Shown: positions 36,718 to 50,314 of the stretch, piece by piece
How the letters are laid out: each line of letters opens with the position of its first letter
Numbering within the stretch: the first letter of the stretch is position 1
DNA from: Karalla daura
Lineage: Eukaryota > Chordata > Actinopteri > Chaetodontiformes > Leiognathidae
Length of the DNA stretch: 64,000 nucleotides
Reading direction: 5' to 3'
Assembly (NCBI GenBank): GCA_029224185.1
Contig: CM055196.1
Span: 9,962,509 to 10,026,508 of the forward strand
The notes under the pieces: model-generated
Database searches by the model: none
Told to the model about the DNA's origin: nothing
The model's input: only the letters and a program-made list of their open reading frames with translations
Made by a program: the position numbers and the translations under genes

Positions 36718-37026
36718 TCAAAGCCACTTTCCCGCTGGCAGGACTTGGGGCATAAGATCACACCACGTCTCTCTGGAGGCTTTGGGGTCTGAGACTGAAC
36801 AGACAAAGGGAACAGGTGGTTCTTGTGTCTCACACGTGTGGGTGACTGCACACAGTACGGGTTTGGTTGATGTCTCCACCTGGCACTGCATGTTAGCGCT
36901 ATAGTTACAAACTGCCTTAACCCTGACTGTTGTCTGAGTTTCATTGCGCAGAAACATTCGTGGGGACATCCAGACTTCACAGGCCTCACCCTCCAGGCAG
37001 GAGGAACTCCCTCGAAGATCTTGGAT
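36718..37026 (-). CDS. Candidate cysteine-rich terminal exon, gene not recognised
   Basis: On the minus strand an acceptor CGTTCTTACTGCAG (37040-37027) opens a 102-codon frame that ends at TGA (36720-36718). The predicted peptide begins I-Q-D-L-R-G and has eight cysteines (about positions 10, 16, 40, 48, 59, 65, 76 and 89) and two N-glycosylation sequons (N-E-T near 28, N-Y-S near 41), and it lacks hydrophobic runs. This looks like a disulfide-bonded extracellular domain. The word C-L-E-G-E-A-C recalls the C-L-E-G-E-x-C seen in TAFA-family chemokine-like proteins, but the rest does not follow that family, so I do not assign it. A second minus frame over the same bases (36705-37049) is also open, which weakens the case, and no further minus-strand exon was found nearby. 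Confidence 0.3.
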   Translation of the reverse strand: MQDLRGSSSCLEGEACEVWMSPRMFLRNETQTTVRVKAVCNYSANMQCQVETSTKPVLCAVTHTCETQEPPVPFVCSVSDPKASRETWCDLMPQVLPAGKWL

Positions 37027-37040
37027 CTGCAGTAAGAACG

Positions 37041-40000
37041 ATGGATCATATTTACTCAGCAAAATGCTGCATGCACAGAACAGAGAGGCTGCAGCCAGTC
37101 ACTCTCCCTCGTCATAGATTGTTATAACCAAACTCATAGTAACTGTGAACATTCTCTTATATCTTTAACTGACTGCATAATCTGAGATATTTGGATTTGT
37201 TATTGGGAATGGATGATGGCAAAGAAGTCCACAGATGACCAGTGGCTATACCTGTTGATGGCTGTAATGACTTGCACACATAGAAACAACTTGAATCAAT
37301 GATGACCTAACAGTAAATTAAACCAGGATTGTATTTAACTGATTACAATCTCAACTCATTTAGATTTCAGAGGTATTTCCCAGCCATCCTTGCTCTGCTG
37401 GAATACTTCCTTTAGGAGGTGCCTGGAAGGAATCCCAATCAATGCCCTATTTACTCCTAGTGACTCCTATTAATGCAAATGTGCAGAAGTTCACATGAGG
37501 TTCCTCACATTTCTTCTAACTGTGCAGTGAAGCAACTTCAGAGCTTCTTGTGCTGAAGTTCTTCACCTGAGAGTGGAGGAACTCTCTTGTATACATTGAA
37601 TAATTTGAGTGGAAATCATCTACATTTTCACCCAGCGGCCAGGTTTGTACATCTGCAGCTATGAAGCTCATTGGCCTCCTGCACACCACCGTAAGTACAT
37701 CTGCAATACCTAAAATTAATTCCTCCTCCTCACTGGTGGCAGAAACTTCCTCTGAACTGGAAGTTAGGAGCAAATCTTTGTGTCGCAGCCCCAACAGTTT
37801 TTTTTTTTTGTTTCACAATTGCAAACTGCAGAGTTCCATGATCTGCAAAATCAAAGATGTTATCCTTCAACCACAAAATCAGACAAGTTCCAATAGCTCA
37901 CTCATGATTGAAACGTTGTCAACAGAAATGACCCCACCTTGAGTCCCACTCAAACTGACAGCAGAAATGACCTGTGAGACAATAATTCAGACACAGCAAA
38001 CAGTAGGTCATTTTAATGACTTGTCTTTGCAAGACACACCAGTGTAACTTGCTGTAGCCTGTTGTGACATGCTATGCATTTGAAATAGAGTCACAGGAGC
38101 AGCCACATATGAAGGTTCATGGGAGCCCTTTGGCTGACAGGAAGTGGCAGATCAAAGGATAAAGTGCAATGGGAACATTAATCATAAAGGAATAATTAAT
38201 CACATTTTTTACAGCTTTGTTTGGATTTGAATATTTGATGAAATATGGCCTCATTGTGTAGCATTTTAAGGTCCTCTGAGCTGCTTCACTTTAATTACTT
38301 TATTTCTTTGTTTTGTGTTCACTCATCTTACAAGGTTTCATTTCTCATCTGTGAGTGTTGTTTGCTCAACCATTCAAACACACATACAAACATGTTGTAT
38401 GGTATCGCTATTGTGATTATTCTGAATGTGTGTTACAGTTTAGAACCAACCTTTCTATTTGTATGGGGGCATCTTATTGATTTTATCTTGCAACAGAAGC
38501 CCTGTAAAAGGTGAAAGCTACATATCAGTGGTTACTGATTAGGTGGACTCAGATCTGCCGCTCTCAGCTACTGAGAGGCTGTCAGTTTTCCTTCCCGGCT
38601 CCATCCTTTTATTCCTGCCTGTCGGCCAGCAGACTGGACAGAAGGTCAGAGACTTGATCTGTGCCAAAACTCAGAGGATTTTTAACCCAACCCCCTCCTC
38701 TTTTTTCCCGTTTTCCCTTTCAGATATGCAGATTCTGGACCTCCTAATGAGAATATGCTACTCCCAGATACCATCTGTTCTGCTTGCACTTGCAATGAGA
38801 AAATAAAGAACATGTGACATCATTCCAATGAGACTGATTAATCAAAGTCATGGGGTAGTTGCCCTTTGGAGAAGTGTGTCACAGTCTGCCTTCAATACGT
38901 TTCCTGTGTTCCACCAAAAACTCATGCGTATGAAGGCCATGAATTTAAAAAAATTTTAAAAAAGAAAAGAAAGTTCAACAGTGTTAGGCTTTTGAAGGCT
39001 GTCCAGAAAGTGATCAAATCTTTAAAAGCACATGACAGAGGTATGTGGATGAGGACATCACCATAATCAAGAGAGACCAGACAAAAAGATAAGCAATAAT
39101 GAAAAGAAAAAAAAATACATATAGGAAAAAACAATGAAAACCTCATTGCAGGAATGAATTTACTAATATCTTCACTGCAATTGAATATAATTTCAGGTTT
39201 CAGTGAAGAAAGAGCTGTTTTGAATTTGAATGACTGTCTCACTTTCGGTCATACTAAGACTGACCCAGTATACATGATCCAGCTCGGTCTCGGGCTGGCC
39301 TCTGTTTGGGCTCCATCTCAACAACCATTTTGCAGTCACTGTCAAGATGGACATTTCTAGCTGCTCGGTGCACACCGGTGTTATTCCAATCAAATCTAGC
39401 CCTGTCTGTGGGCATGAGCATCCTCTCTTCCCAAATAAGAAATGACAGCCGGGAGTGCTGTTCTGGTAGGCCAATCAAAGAACAGCTCCAGGATGTTTTA
39501 CAGTGATTACCAGGACAACCTATGCTGGACCAGAAACAGGCCGCAAGCATCAGAAAGAGAAAGCTAACTTAATAACAGCAGCAGCCAGCAGTCATGCTTC
39601 TTAGTCCTACAGCAGAAACAATCTGGAAAATAAATTACAGAGCTAGAGTTAAGTTGCTGCACCCATGGCAAAAAACTGAAACCTATTGAAAAATTGTGCA
39701 TAAGGGAGGATATTGTCTCATATTTATGGAAAGGGGTAGAGGAGTGGCTAAAGGAGGAGATTAATTCGTCAGGTGGAGACAACTGCATCTATACATTTGG
39801 TGCAGAGATCGATCTGGGCTGTTAGTCTATGATGAGATGGAGGTAGATGAGAGAGTTTTTTTTTTCAAAAGAATAACTTCAATAGAGGAAAAAGTCTCCC
39901 TGCTGCAACAAAGTAAATGATTATTCTCTCACATTAAAGCTATTTTATGACTCAGTGACTTGACACTTCAAGATGTCAGTTTAAAAAACTCAAACAAAAT

Positions 40001-42609
40001 TCATGTCATTGAATCTCTGATATTGACTTTCCATCTTAAAAGGTGCAAGATATAATATAATGTAATTAAAATTAAATGTCTTCTAATTTAAACACCAGCA
40101 CACCAGATTAGACAGACTATGTAAAGAATGAAGCTTTATGCCTTCGAAAGCGTTTCACAAGGCTTCTCTTTGCTTCCTTGCGTGTTTGAATGTCCATGAT
40201 TTCTCAAGGGAGCAGAAATGAATCTGTTACCCCCCCATCCATGAATTGAGCTTTACAGTTTCATCCACCAGCTGCTGCAGAAACCGCATGACATCTCTTT
40301 GGTGCCAGTGCATTTATTGTCATTATCAATTAAAAATAGCCCTGTTGTTCTTCACCCTTGGCCTATGTAATTGAAAAATGGAATATGCATTATGTGTGAA
40401 ATTAACATTTTACAATAACAATATAAATGGTGATTGTGAACTAGTTGTCATCCTCGTTACTATTTTTAATGAAAGCTGAAAAAACAACTCTTTGTGAAAA
40501 CAATAAACAAGTCTATTCCCACATGTGATCTGATAATATTGTTCAATACAAGCCTGTTAGGGCACAAAAAACAAAAAAAATCGAAAATGCAAAGAAATAA
40601 AAACTGTGATAATTTCCCTAAGCAATGGCGCATTGCACTGTCCTTACACAGAACGTACCCAGAGCTATTCAAGGTAGTGTACAGAAAAGTTTAAAAGGGT
40701 TAAAGTGAATTTAATATTGTGTAAAATGCCAAGAGCGAGTGCATTAAAAGGCAGTGGCCAATGAAACTCATGCCAGTCATTTGGACTGTCCCTTCTGAAT
40801 TGCCATTTAGAGTTGGACTCCTTCCCATGGTGCAGTAAACATCCAACAGTTCCAAACCGGCAAGGCTGTGTTGACGCTGGCCGACACGTGCCGTGTGTTT
40901 GGAGAGAGAAACAAAGGAAGGACTTTCATCAGACCTGCCTGCAGTTCTGTGTGCCTGTTTGGGTTCCTCACATGTTTAGCTTGTAGTTTATCTCACCATT
41001 ATGTGACCATTATCAAACTGAATCTTTTTAATTCAGTGGACTGCGGCTGTTCTGCCTCTGCTCTTCTTCTTGGTCCCTTGAGCTTTGGTGCCAGCATAAT
41101 CTTGCTGGATTAAAACTAAACAGTACTGCCAGTAAAGTGATAACATTTGACAGTGGTCTGGCAATTGAGTAGTGAGTTGGAACCCCCTTAAATAGTCATT
41201 CTGCTGCGTGCGTGTGTAAACAATTGTGGTGTGACTTTTTTCTTTTTTTTTGGTTCAGTATTCGTCAAACCATTTGTCACACAGACGTTTCACATCCTCT
41301 GTCGCAGATATTTGAGTGATTTTGCTGAGGTGCAGCTGGCTGGTTTGAAAACCTTCATGCAGGAGAAAGGATAAGCATCAGTTTTAATGTGAGATATGTG
41401 TTAGTCCTCTGCAGGGGCACAGCAATTTGCCTTTACCCCTGAAAAACCCCTGTCACGATGAGGACAAACCATTCAAAATCTCTATGAATGCTGTGGCAGT
41501 TTAACATGATGGACTGCGAAGAAGCTATTTTCAGTCTTCACATTGTTGTGACAGGCCAGTTCGCTCCAGGCTGTGTCCTGCACAGCTAAATTCATGATGT
41601 GCCCAAACAGTGACAAGACTCACATCTGCTGTTGTGCATCTGCCAGTATGTCTGAGACACATTAGCAGCACCATCTTACCATTGTCTTTAGCAATTCTGA
41701 GTAAGCAGCGTATCAAACACATCAAAAAGTGCAACTGCAGTGGTGATGGTAACTTTTTGAAAAAGGCTGTAAAGCATTATGTGAAAATGTTTTGACACAG
41801 AACAAATTAACAATTAGGGCCTAATTATAATGCCCATTAACATTCTGGACAGCAGTTTGTGTTAGTGCCAAGCAGTGATGTTTCAGTCAAATGTATGTCT
41901 ATTTTATTCTTTCAGGCAAAGCTGTTTCTGTTTCTGGCTCCTTTTTTGTTCTGGGGGACCTTGGTTAACGTATATCATATGGACTTCCACAGAAGATGCA
42001 GTTTTATTATCAGTGGGGGTCATCGATCAGTTTCTCATCATTTCTGTCGTTTGACATCTCCTTCCTTCTTCCTCTTCACAGCTTTCATTCTGAAACCCAC
42101 TGATGGCTAGAACTAACTTTTCAGGGTCAAAACCGATGTATTTTTGGAGTGAGATGGACAGCTGGTTTAAAATTAGGCTTGAGAACTAGAGGTGGCACGG
42201 CATCTTGCTGGTGTGAATGTAAGGTGTCGGTAAGCAGCCTCAGTTCATTGACTCTATGTGTCTATTGAACTCTCCTGCAGGGGTGAACTGTCGCATCAAA
42301 CATAAAGATAAAAGTCTCCCATAGGTGCTATGTTGCTTTGAGGTCTGGTTACAATCATGGCAACAGTGCATGAGTCACATCATTTTCATATTCCTCAAAC
42401 TACCCGTGGCCTGTATGGAGGGCACCAGCGTCATTCTAGGCAAGAGTGCTCCCACTGGGACAGAAATGCTTCATCATTTCACAAAAGGGTTATGACTCAG
42501 CAGCTTTGATTTGCAGCAAACCCCTATGTCTGAGCAAACCTCAGTGAATCTAAAACCAACTCATAATTGAATCCTATTCCTGCTGGACTCAAGCATGCTC
42601 TGTTTCCTT
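37041..42609. other. Long non-coding stretch, no gene confirmed
   Basis: About 5.6 kb with overlapping frames of up to 106 codons on both strands, none with coherent splice structure. A moderately GC-rich patch at 39240-39550 has long frames in several registers on both strands and may be an unrecognised old element. AT-rich TAAT-containing patches lie at 38170-38210 and 41812-41826. Confidence 0.45.
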
Positions 42610-42623
42610 GGTTAGGGTTAGGG
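42610..42623. repeat. Two telomere-type TTAGGG units
   Basis: GG followed by two perfect TTAGGG units. It is too short to be a meaningful interstitial telomeric site and is listed only for completeness. Confidence 0.6.
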
Positions 42624-43055
42624 TGACCATGTGCCCACTTGTAGACAATAAGGTGAAGATGATTCAACCATATCATTTTTCACCCCCCCTCCACTCTGAA
42701 ATGTGCATTCATCTTCGTAATGAGGCAATTTTGTATGGTAGCAGTACTGTAAAATCCCCCTTTGTGTAATTATGCTCAGACTGCTCCTGCTGACACAATG
42801 TGATCACATTGTGCATCGACATTCTCTATCGTTAGAGGAAGATTCACTCGTCTCTACTCTATTTCTCTACAGAAATCGCACTCCGACATATTGCTGATCA
42901 CTATTCCTGTTCCAATCTGCTGATGTTTTTTTACACAAGACAACATGTTCACATTTCACTGTGCTTAGAGCACATTTATGTGTTTCTGCCATCAGTGAAC
43001 TCTGCCCCCTTCTCTACTGAACCCATCTGGGGAAATGGTATATGTGAATTTTAAA
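42624..43055. other. Non-coding spacer
   Basis: Ordinary sequence; nothing supportable. Confidence 0.5.
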
Positions 43056-43290
43056 TTGTAAATGGAGTGGTTTGTTTATAGAGCATCTGTATATTGGTGC
43101 TTTAAGAGGCTGTGACACACTCATCTATTCATAAGGTGGTGAGGTGATAACTACATGTCCCAGTTCCTCAACCAGGATTTCTAATCCAATCTAATCGGGG
43201 GCAGTTTGGGGCTGGGGGTTGGGATCAAACCACTGACTTAATAATAAGTGAACGATCGCGCTGCCTGAGTCATAGTTGCCCTTTTAGTTG
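43056..43290 (+). repeat. Family-2 interspersed repeat, diverged
   Basis: TTGTAAATGGAGTGGTTTG and TATAGAGCATCT correspond to the family-2 start. They are followed by a TGCTTTAAGAGGCTG segment, CACTCATCTATTCA, GTTGGGATCAAACCACTGAC and CGCTGCCTGAGTCATAG, the equivalent of the GATCGAACCACC end and the CTGAGCCACAG terminus. Order and spacing agree with the copy at 4697-5006, and divergence is greater. Confidence 0.55.
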
Positions 43291-46200
43291 GCCTGATCTT
43301 ACTCTAATTTGGCATCACAACATTGGGGATGTCCGACCACAGTTACCTGAGGCATTGGTCTAAAAATTGTGTTTGTGTGTGGCTTCGCTTATTCAGTTAC
43401 TGTATTTGCTAGTTACAGCTGTTTGCCTGTCACCATGAAGCATCTATCTAAAAAGAAAAGAAAACTTCATGTAAAAAAACATGCCCGAAGCAGCACCTGT
43501 TGCACGAGTGGTACTTCTATGCATCTGATAATGAAACTGCTGAAATTTTAATGTCTCTTTTTGGAAGTTCTGAGTACCTCAGCACAGCAATGTCTTTAAT
43601 CTCAGTGAGACTGCCTGGCTAAATGAAACTTGCATCACAAGAATAAAATGCTGGCACTTCATGAATAGTACATATTTTCATACAACAAATGTTATGTAGA
43701 GGCCTTGTCTTGTGAAACGTTGCAGCATCTGCTGAGGGACTCTAAATCTCTTGTTGTACAGATCTGTTCCTCTGTAAAATATTAATTTCATCAATATCTC
43801 TGTTGTTGTCACCTTTGAAAACTCCATGGTAGAACGTACTGCTCGAATCATGGAGGTGATGTAACGCACAGGCAAGTGTTAAACTGAAACAGTCACAGTA
43901 CGGCTGCTTGTTTACGAGGCAGTTACGCTGATGGGTTAATCACTGTGTCGCTCTGATCATTCATCTGATCATTTTTGATCTGCAGTCTTTTTCTATTTGT
44001 CTCATAACAGTATGTTACAAACCATCCAAAATTATATTCATTTTAATACAATATAATAATACATATTTAATTATGTTGAGTTTGTTTTTTTTTTACATAG
44101 TTTAGCAATATTTTTTTGGTCCTGACACTCAGGTGTTTGAACTCTGCCATAAACTGGCATTTTAGTTTCTTTCTTCTCTACTGTGCGAGGGTGATCCTGC
44201 TGCAGCAGGCTTCGATTAAAGACAAACAATTTAACTTTTATAGTGTGTCCTCGGCATTTACAGCTGAGTCTTTCTGAGACAGCTGCTGTCAAAAGATAGA
44301 CACAAGGGAAGAAATCTAGAGCAGAGGAAAAACCACTGCTTTTCAATTGTGTGGTATTGTAATAGCAACAGGACGACTATGACCTTTTTCAAGCTTTTCA
44401 AGAAAGTCCTATGATAATCCTGTAAAAATCCAATCAGAAGCAAGCTTACTTCAGAACAAAACTTTAAAGCATTTCTTAAGAGCTATAAAAGATAAGGATT
44501 CAGGAACATACTCCAACAGAGGGGAACTCAAAGAGCCAAATTGGGATGTTTTCAGTCCTATAGGATTGAGAGCCAGGGCCTGGAGAGCTTCCAGTATTCC
44601 TCTGGATTAACAGTATATGCGGTATTATATTGACAGATGAGAGCTCTGTCTCAATCTGCATTGGATGCCATGAACAGAAAGTGTTTGATGTTCTTTTAAT
44701 TAACAAACTAGTGGTACCAAAATCTAAATACTTCAGTGATTTTGTTTTTCCACCTTGTCTTGGAACTTGGAAATTGTGCGCTGGACTCCATGGTTACTTA
44801 TAGGGGGTATTTGCTTTACACAGACAGTCTGTTTCTCTCTAAAGCCACACCCATACACAAGTTCATCTTAGACACACAACTTGAATATTAGAGTAATCCT
44901 GAAGCAGATGGTGCTGCTTGGACACAAGGAGAATGCCAAGAAATGGTCTAAACATGCTGAGATTCACAGACATCTTGCACAAGTGCCATAGTTAGTTAGA
45001 CATGGATTTGATCACTGAGGCTGTCTTTTTCTTTATTTCTTTATGTCTTAAATGATTTGCATGGTCAAGTCACACTGCTACGATCATCCCCCTGTCACTT
45101 CAGATAATACCTGGTAACAACCTGTGTCCATCCGCAGGACATGTCCCGCATCAGATGGGTCATGTTGATCATATCTAATGCTGATTTTTTCCACTACCTT
45201 TGGTGTTGCCTGCATGCATTTCACTATTTCCACAGAGGGTTTTCATGTTTTTCTCTGACAAAAACACCTTGACTTGATGTGTTCACTCGTTGCAACAAAG
45301 GACATGAAAATTCAGTGTGTGTTAGATTAATTAGCATTGTAATTTCTCCTTGACACTTCTGGTGTGTGGCTGCATTTTGAGATGGGAAATAACTTCCATT
45401 GTCCACAAATCAAGCCCTATGTTGTCTGTGAATGACAATGGTGGGAAAAAAAAAGATGATGATAAAAAACTGAATGAACGCATTTGCAGCACCCTGCTCG
45501 TCACAAATGAAACATGTAGGTTATTTACACAAAAGGGTCATATTGTAATGGGAAATGAAAGTTTTATGAATGTGAGCCATGCTTGCTTCTCTTGTGTTGT
45601 TTGGTAAGAAAAAAAAACTCTGCACCCTTCATACTGTATGAAGAGTGCAATGCCTTTATACTCTTACACAAACTCCTATGGACAGCTAATCAATACAATG
45701 ACTTTGTTAACTTTTCTAAATCACTCTCTTTAATGTTTTCTACAATCCTGCAACTCTGTGGGAGTTTTTTCTTTATTCAGTGTGGTTAGAATGTACGTAG
45801 TTCTGTAATAACAACTGACATATCAGCTACTCTTTTTGTGTTATTGTTTGCTTGCTTTGCTTAGGTTGACGGGTAAAGAAGAGTTCCACAATCGACACAC
45901 CAGGAGAACAATCTCAAACAAAACAAGTCAAATATTAAGATTAGAAATTAAAAGATGTACAAACGCTAATAAAAAAATCATACAGTGCATTGTGTAAGTG
46001 TCTGCACTTGGCATGTGATTAGCATTTTTCCTATATTTGTGTTTATACAATGGTATGAAATCGAATGGAACACTCTTCCCGTGCCAATCTTACCGGAAAC
46101 ATCTTGCTAAATTTCCATTTTTTTTAAAACAATTAAACTAGCAACAGATTGTTGGCAGCTGTTCTCACACTAAGAATATGTACGACTTGAAAACACTTGA

Positions 46201-49200
46201 ACTCAGAGCCCCATGGGTTGTGTTTGTTTTGGCTTGTTTTTCTGCATGTTTAGGTCTAAATCTATCTGGAAATACAGCTTGTTCCTATGACGTCTGTTTG
46301 AAGCAACACGCAAATACAACAAAAGTGGTGTAGTGGAACAGTCTGGTCTCACGACGTGTTCAGCTCAGCACACACACAACTGCACTGTGCTGTACGATGT
46401 GAAAAGTTTCCTCTATTCCCTCCTCTCGCCAATCATTTTAGGCAAAGCTGTTTAGCGACTAGTTTTCCATCTTTATCCGGCGACGTGGGAATCTCACACA
46501 CAAGTTCTTCTGATCAGAGACTGGCAGAAAAATGTGCTTGCAGTGTTGACAACTATTTTCCAAAGAGAATAGCTATTGACAACACAGACACCGGATGACA
46601 TCATGTGTGCATATGAATTTACGTTCCACGGCATTTTCCACAGCCTCTGCTCCCGGTGGAGGGACCGTGACACACTGTGAGGAAAAGTCTGTGATCATCA
46701 CAAGCCCCAGATAGAAGAGACATGAAAGAATGGTGCATTCATCAAAACATTAATGCTTTTCTCTATGGTATATGTAACAGATCATTAAATCCTACAGCTC
46801 TAGAAAAATAATTGTTCTTCATTTGATTGTTCTAATCTAATTATGACTGATAGGGTGATGATGTATTTAGATTTAATTTAGATAGTAATTAAAAAAAAAA
46901 AAGGTTTACATACTTTTCTGCTATGACTGACATTGAGCTATTTTATTTTCCCCAACTGTCTCTTTTACCAACCATAATGGCACTGAAAAGTCAGGGCATA
47001 ATTACAGCTCAAGCAGGAGGTAATTATTTACTTTTTGACGCCAAATCCAAATGTCCACTCAACATAATCAGTGGTTAGCAAAGTTCGAAGGCACAGATGC
47101 ACTTAAAAATGTGTTTATTTGCTGTCCAGGAAATTGTAAAATGATGCAGCATTGGTCCCTGCTGGGGACACACTGAAACACCCAGAACACCAGGCAGACC
47201 ATTTTGTTTGCTGTGTTAGTGCTGGAACAGGTAGTGCCTCCCTGTAGATTTAAAGGCCACATGCTGGCACACATGGTGGCTTTGGGTAGATGGATAGTTG
47301 GACAATCTCAGAGCAGTAATTCTACAGGACAGACATGTCATCTCTCACTAGCAGTACCTCCCATCTTCCCAAGAGTGAGAGTAGGCCAGTGCGGTGTGGT
47401 ACGCAATACCAATAAAATATTCAGGGTCAAAACCAGCAACAGGGGATGATAGCTGCCTGCTAACCCCCCAACACATGCAACAGCCCCGCAACTGCATTTC
47501 AAAGAGGAAACACACCTTGGGTCAACACAAGCAGCCATGAAGTTTTCTTATAAACTGCTTCTAAATGCTCTCTGTGTATTTGTGGGCCAGCCATTTATTT
47601 CAAAATACGCCAATTTCAGAAAATTTACCTGCAAAATGACAAATGAAGTGGTGTCCACAGCTTTATTTCAAAGAACATCGCTTGGTGGTGCATGTAGTTT
47701 TCCTGGAAATGTTTCTGTTGTTTCTGGATGAATGGAGGAACTTTGTGATTCTAATTCAAATTTTCTAAATGCACATAGATTTCACATTTTTATTGTTTTA
47801 TATTTTAATTTTACATAGATTTTAAGTACATTTAATACCACATTTGTTGTTTTTAAGTTATATGTTCACTTGATGGTTCTCTTGAACTCTTGATTACCAC
47901 GATCTCATTGGTATTTGGTAATAGTAAATGACATAAGTTTCACCTGAAGTTGCTGACATGATTGTGAGTACAGCACTTAATGAGTATATTAAAACGGTAT
48001 TCCTTGAAACAAAACAAAACAAAAATGTGGAAGGATAAAAAAAAAAATAACACAGGGCAGTACATTTGGGATGTACTGTATTCAGAGACCAATTGTTTAA
48101 CTATTTATGCTTGGTATGAAACTGAGTGGTGCTGAGGTGCTGATTAAATTGTGAAGAGTTGGATGATGATTCAGAGAAAGTCGAGGGGCACAGTGAGGAG
48201 GCAGACATGATGAAGCAAACCTCTCTAATGAAGTGAGGCCCAAGGCTCACTGCTCTATTTTTGAAATTAATGTGCAATAACATGTTGAAGTATGGAACAT
48301 ACTGACTGGACTTGATGCCATAATATCTGGATCTCGTTATCCTGGGGTGACAGCATTTTGTTGTATATGACTGAGGTAATGTGCATTTGACAGGTAGCAC
48401 AACTCAGTAGCACAGATGGTCAAAATGACCTGAGGCCCTTGTGGAAAATATATTGTTTTGCATTAGTAAGTAGTAATAGTAAGCATTAGTACAAGTGAGT
48501 ACAACAGAATTATCTTGTGTTTTAATGCACTCACTGAAAGAGACATGTACTTGACTTGTTTCCCCAGTCCCCCCTTTTTTTTTAATTCGCAATGGCTTTT
48601 CTTTTACATGTGGTGTGTAAAGTTACCTTAGATGCATTGCAACAAAAGTAGCCTAAGGCAAATTTTCATCTCCAGTCGCTTGGTAGGTCATGATTAAAAC
48701 ATCCATACCGTGACAGAGCAGCACTAAGCAAACTGGATGAAACAAGACAAAACGCATAATACAAATTACACACAGTAACACACACGCCTTGTCCAAAGCA
48801 TCAACATGTCAGACTGTTTAAATGCAAAGATATCTGTTTACCATGAAAAATAAATTAGATAATACAGTCATCCAAGACAGATGAGGTTGCGGTTCCAGAG
48901 TAAAGTTTCTCCCAAAAGATTTTTTTCAGTTTGACTTTCAAAATATTTTTTTTCTACTCTTTTGTACTTTATTGAAATATTTAAACAAAGTCATGCACTT
49001 AAGAATGAGACAAACCACCAGGAAATCAAGAGGGCTGAAAATCTTAAAAGCCCTGAAAATAATACCGCCAATAGTTAAGATATGCTGTTGACCTTGGGAA
49101 AGCATCAAACTTGTCAAACCATTATGTTTGTACAAAATGTGTGTGGAAATTCTCATTCTTCCAGAGCATTGTAATCCAAAGAGTAGCAGACCTCAAGTCA

Positions 49201-49880
49201 CCATAATGTGAAATGTCTCAGAGTGATATGCGCATCCAGTTTAGCGCAGTCTCATTGGGGTAAAATGTATTAAAAGTCATTACGAGTGCTGAGAAAAGTT
49301 TTCAGTGCAGGAGGCACAGCTGGTCCTGAGGAGGCTCCGCACAGTCAAAGCCTGAGGGTACTGCATAGACCCCACCCACAGCGGATATCATTTCTTTTCG
49401 TTTCGTTTTTTCTGTCACATTAGATCTCACCTCTCCCTGTTAATACATTTTGTTTTGATTATAGGGAACAGCATGAGCTTTCCAGCTTGTTTCTATGGTG
49501 GCCTGTAGTAAATTTGTCTGCAGGCTTATTGATCCACTGCCGCAGGAAGGTTTGGACAGGATTCAGACTCTCCAGCATGAACAAAAAAAGTTCAAATGGC
49601 TCCCATGGAGCCTTTGTCAGCCACAACTCTACCTTTAACCAGTACGTTGACTCACAATGCTGCTCAGCCTGAAACTGAAGATGCCCTTATGTAAGGTCAC
49701 ATGGTCTCTGCCAGTGAGAGTAATAACATACATTTACAATTCTTTGATGTTTTTATTGTATTTGTATTTGTTTATATCATTTACATATCATTGTAGTCTA
49801 CGTGGTTCCTACCAGACAAAAAACAGGCTATTTTAGAATTCAAAAGAGAAGAATTTGCACACACAAATGGCTTAAAAAAA
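43291..49880. other. Long non-coding stretch, no gene seen
   Basis: About 6.6 kb. The longest frame is 99 codons (48101-48400, minus). Poly-A and poly-T tracts occur at 44086, 46891, 48041 and 48573. A few segments are slightly GC-richer (46360-46680, 47190-47520, 49310-49400), but I recognise no repeat, RNA or exon in them. Confidence 0.5.
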
Positions 49881-49900
49881 TAATTAATTAATTAATTAAA
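49881..49900. repeat. (TAAT/AATT)n tetranucleotide run
   Basis: About five AATT-type units, flanked by A-tracts. Confidence 0.85.
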
Positions 49901-50178
49901 AAAACAAAACATGATACTCCTTACACTGTATGTTTCTTCTCGTGGAAATAAATGAAACTACTCATTATGTTCTCCACCGTGATGAAAGAATACTTACTTT
50001 ATTACTTAAGCTCGAGCACACTCACTAAAAGCAGATCATTGCTCGCGCACATTGGAGATTATTGAGGCTGTGCTGTTATTGCAGGCTGTTGGATTGTGGT
50101 AAAGGAAAAGGCCACGGGGCTTCTGTTGCAAAGTGATTCAGCTTGTGACTTGGCAGATCTGAGTTCAGTGCTTTGCTT

Positions 50179-50188
50179 TATATAAAAG
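50179..50188 (+). promoter_or_regulatory. Strong TATA-box match without a visible gene
   Basis: TATATAAAAG is a near-ideal TATA box and sits at the 3' edge of a somewhat GC-richer segment (50040-50215) that ends GCTGCAGCTGTGGCTGTGG. No initiator or open frame downstream supports a real promoter, and such matches are expected by chance in AT-rich DNA. Confidence 0.12.
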
Positions 50189-50272
50189 CCCTGCATGGCT
50201 GCAGCTGTGGCTGTGGGACAACAGCTACTATTAAACAAATCTGCTTTCTTAAGTATACAATGCTTTTTGAGG

Positions 50273-50275
<3 letters not shown>

Positions 50276-50308
<33 letters not shown>
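50276..50308. repeat. (TG)16 microsatellite
   Basis: A 33-bp perfect TG array, followed by one interrupted unit (ATGTGT). Confidence 0.9.

Positions 50309-50314
<6 letters not shown>

Noticed and set aside
42610..42623. TTAGGG units as an interstitial telomere
   Set aside because: Only two units are present, which is expected by chance in sequence of this length.
45984..46010. CAGTGCATTGTGTAAGTG as the end of a Tc1-like transposon
   Set aside because: Only a faint resemblance to the recalled CAGTGCCTTGC-type terminus, with no matching inverted end and no transposase remnant nearby.
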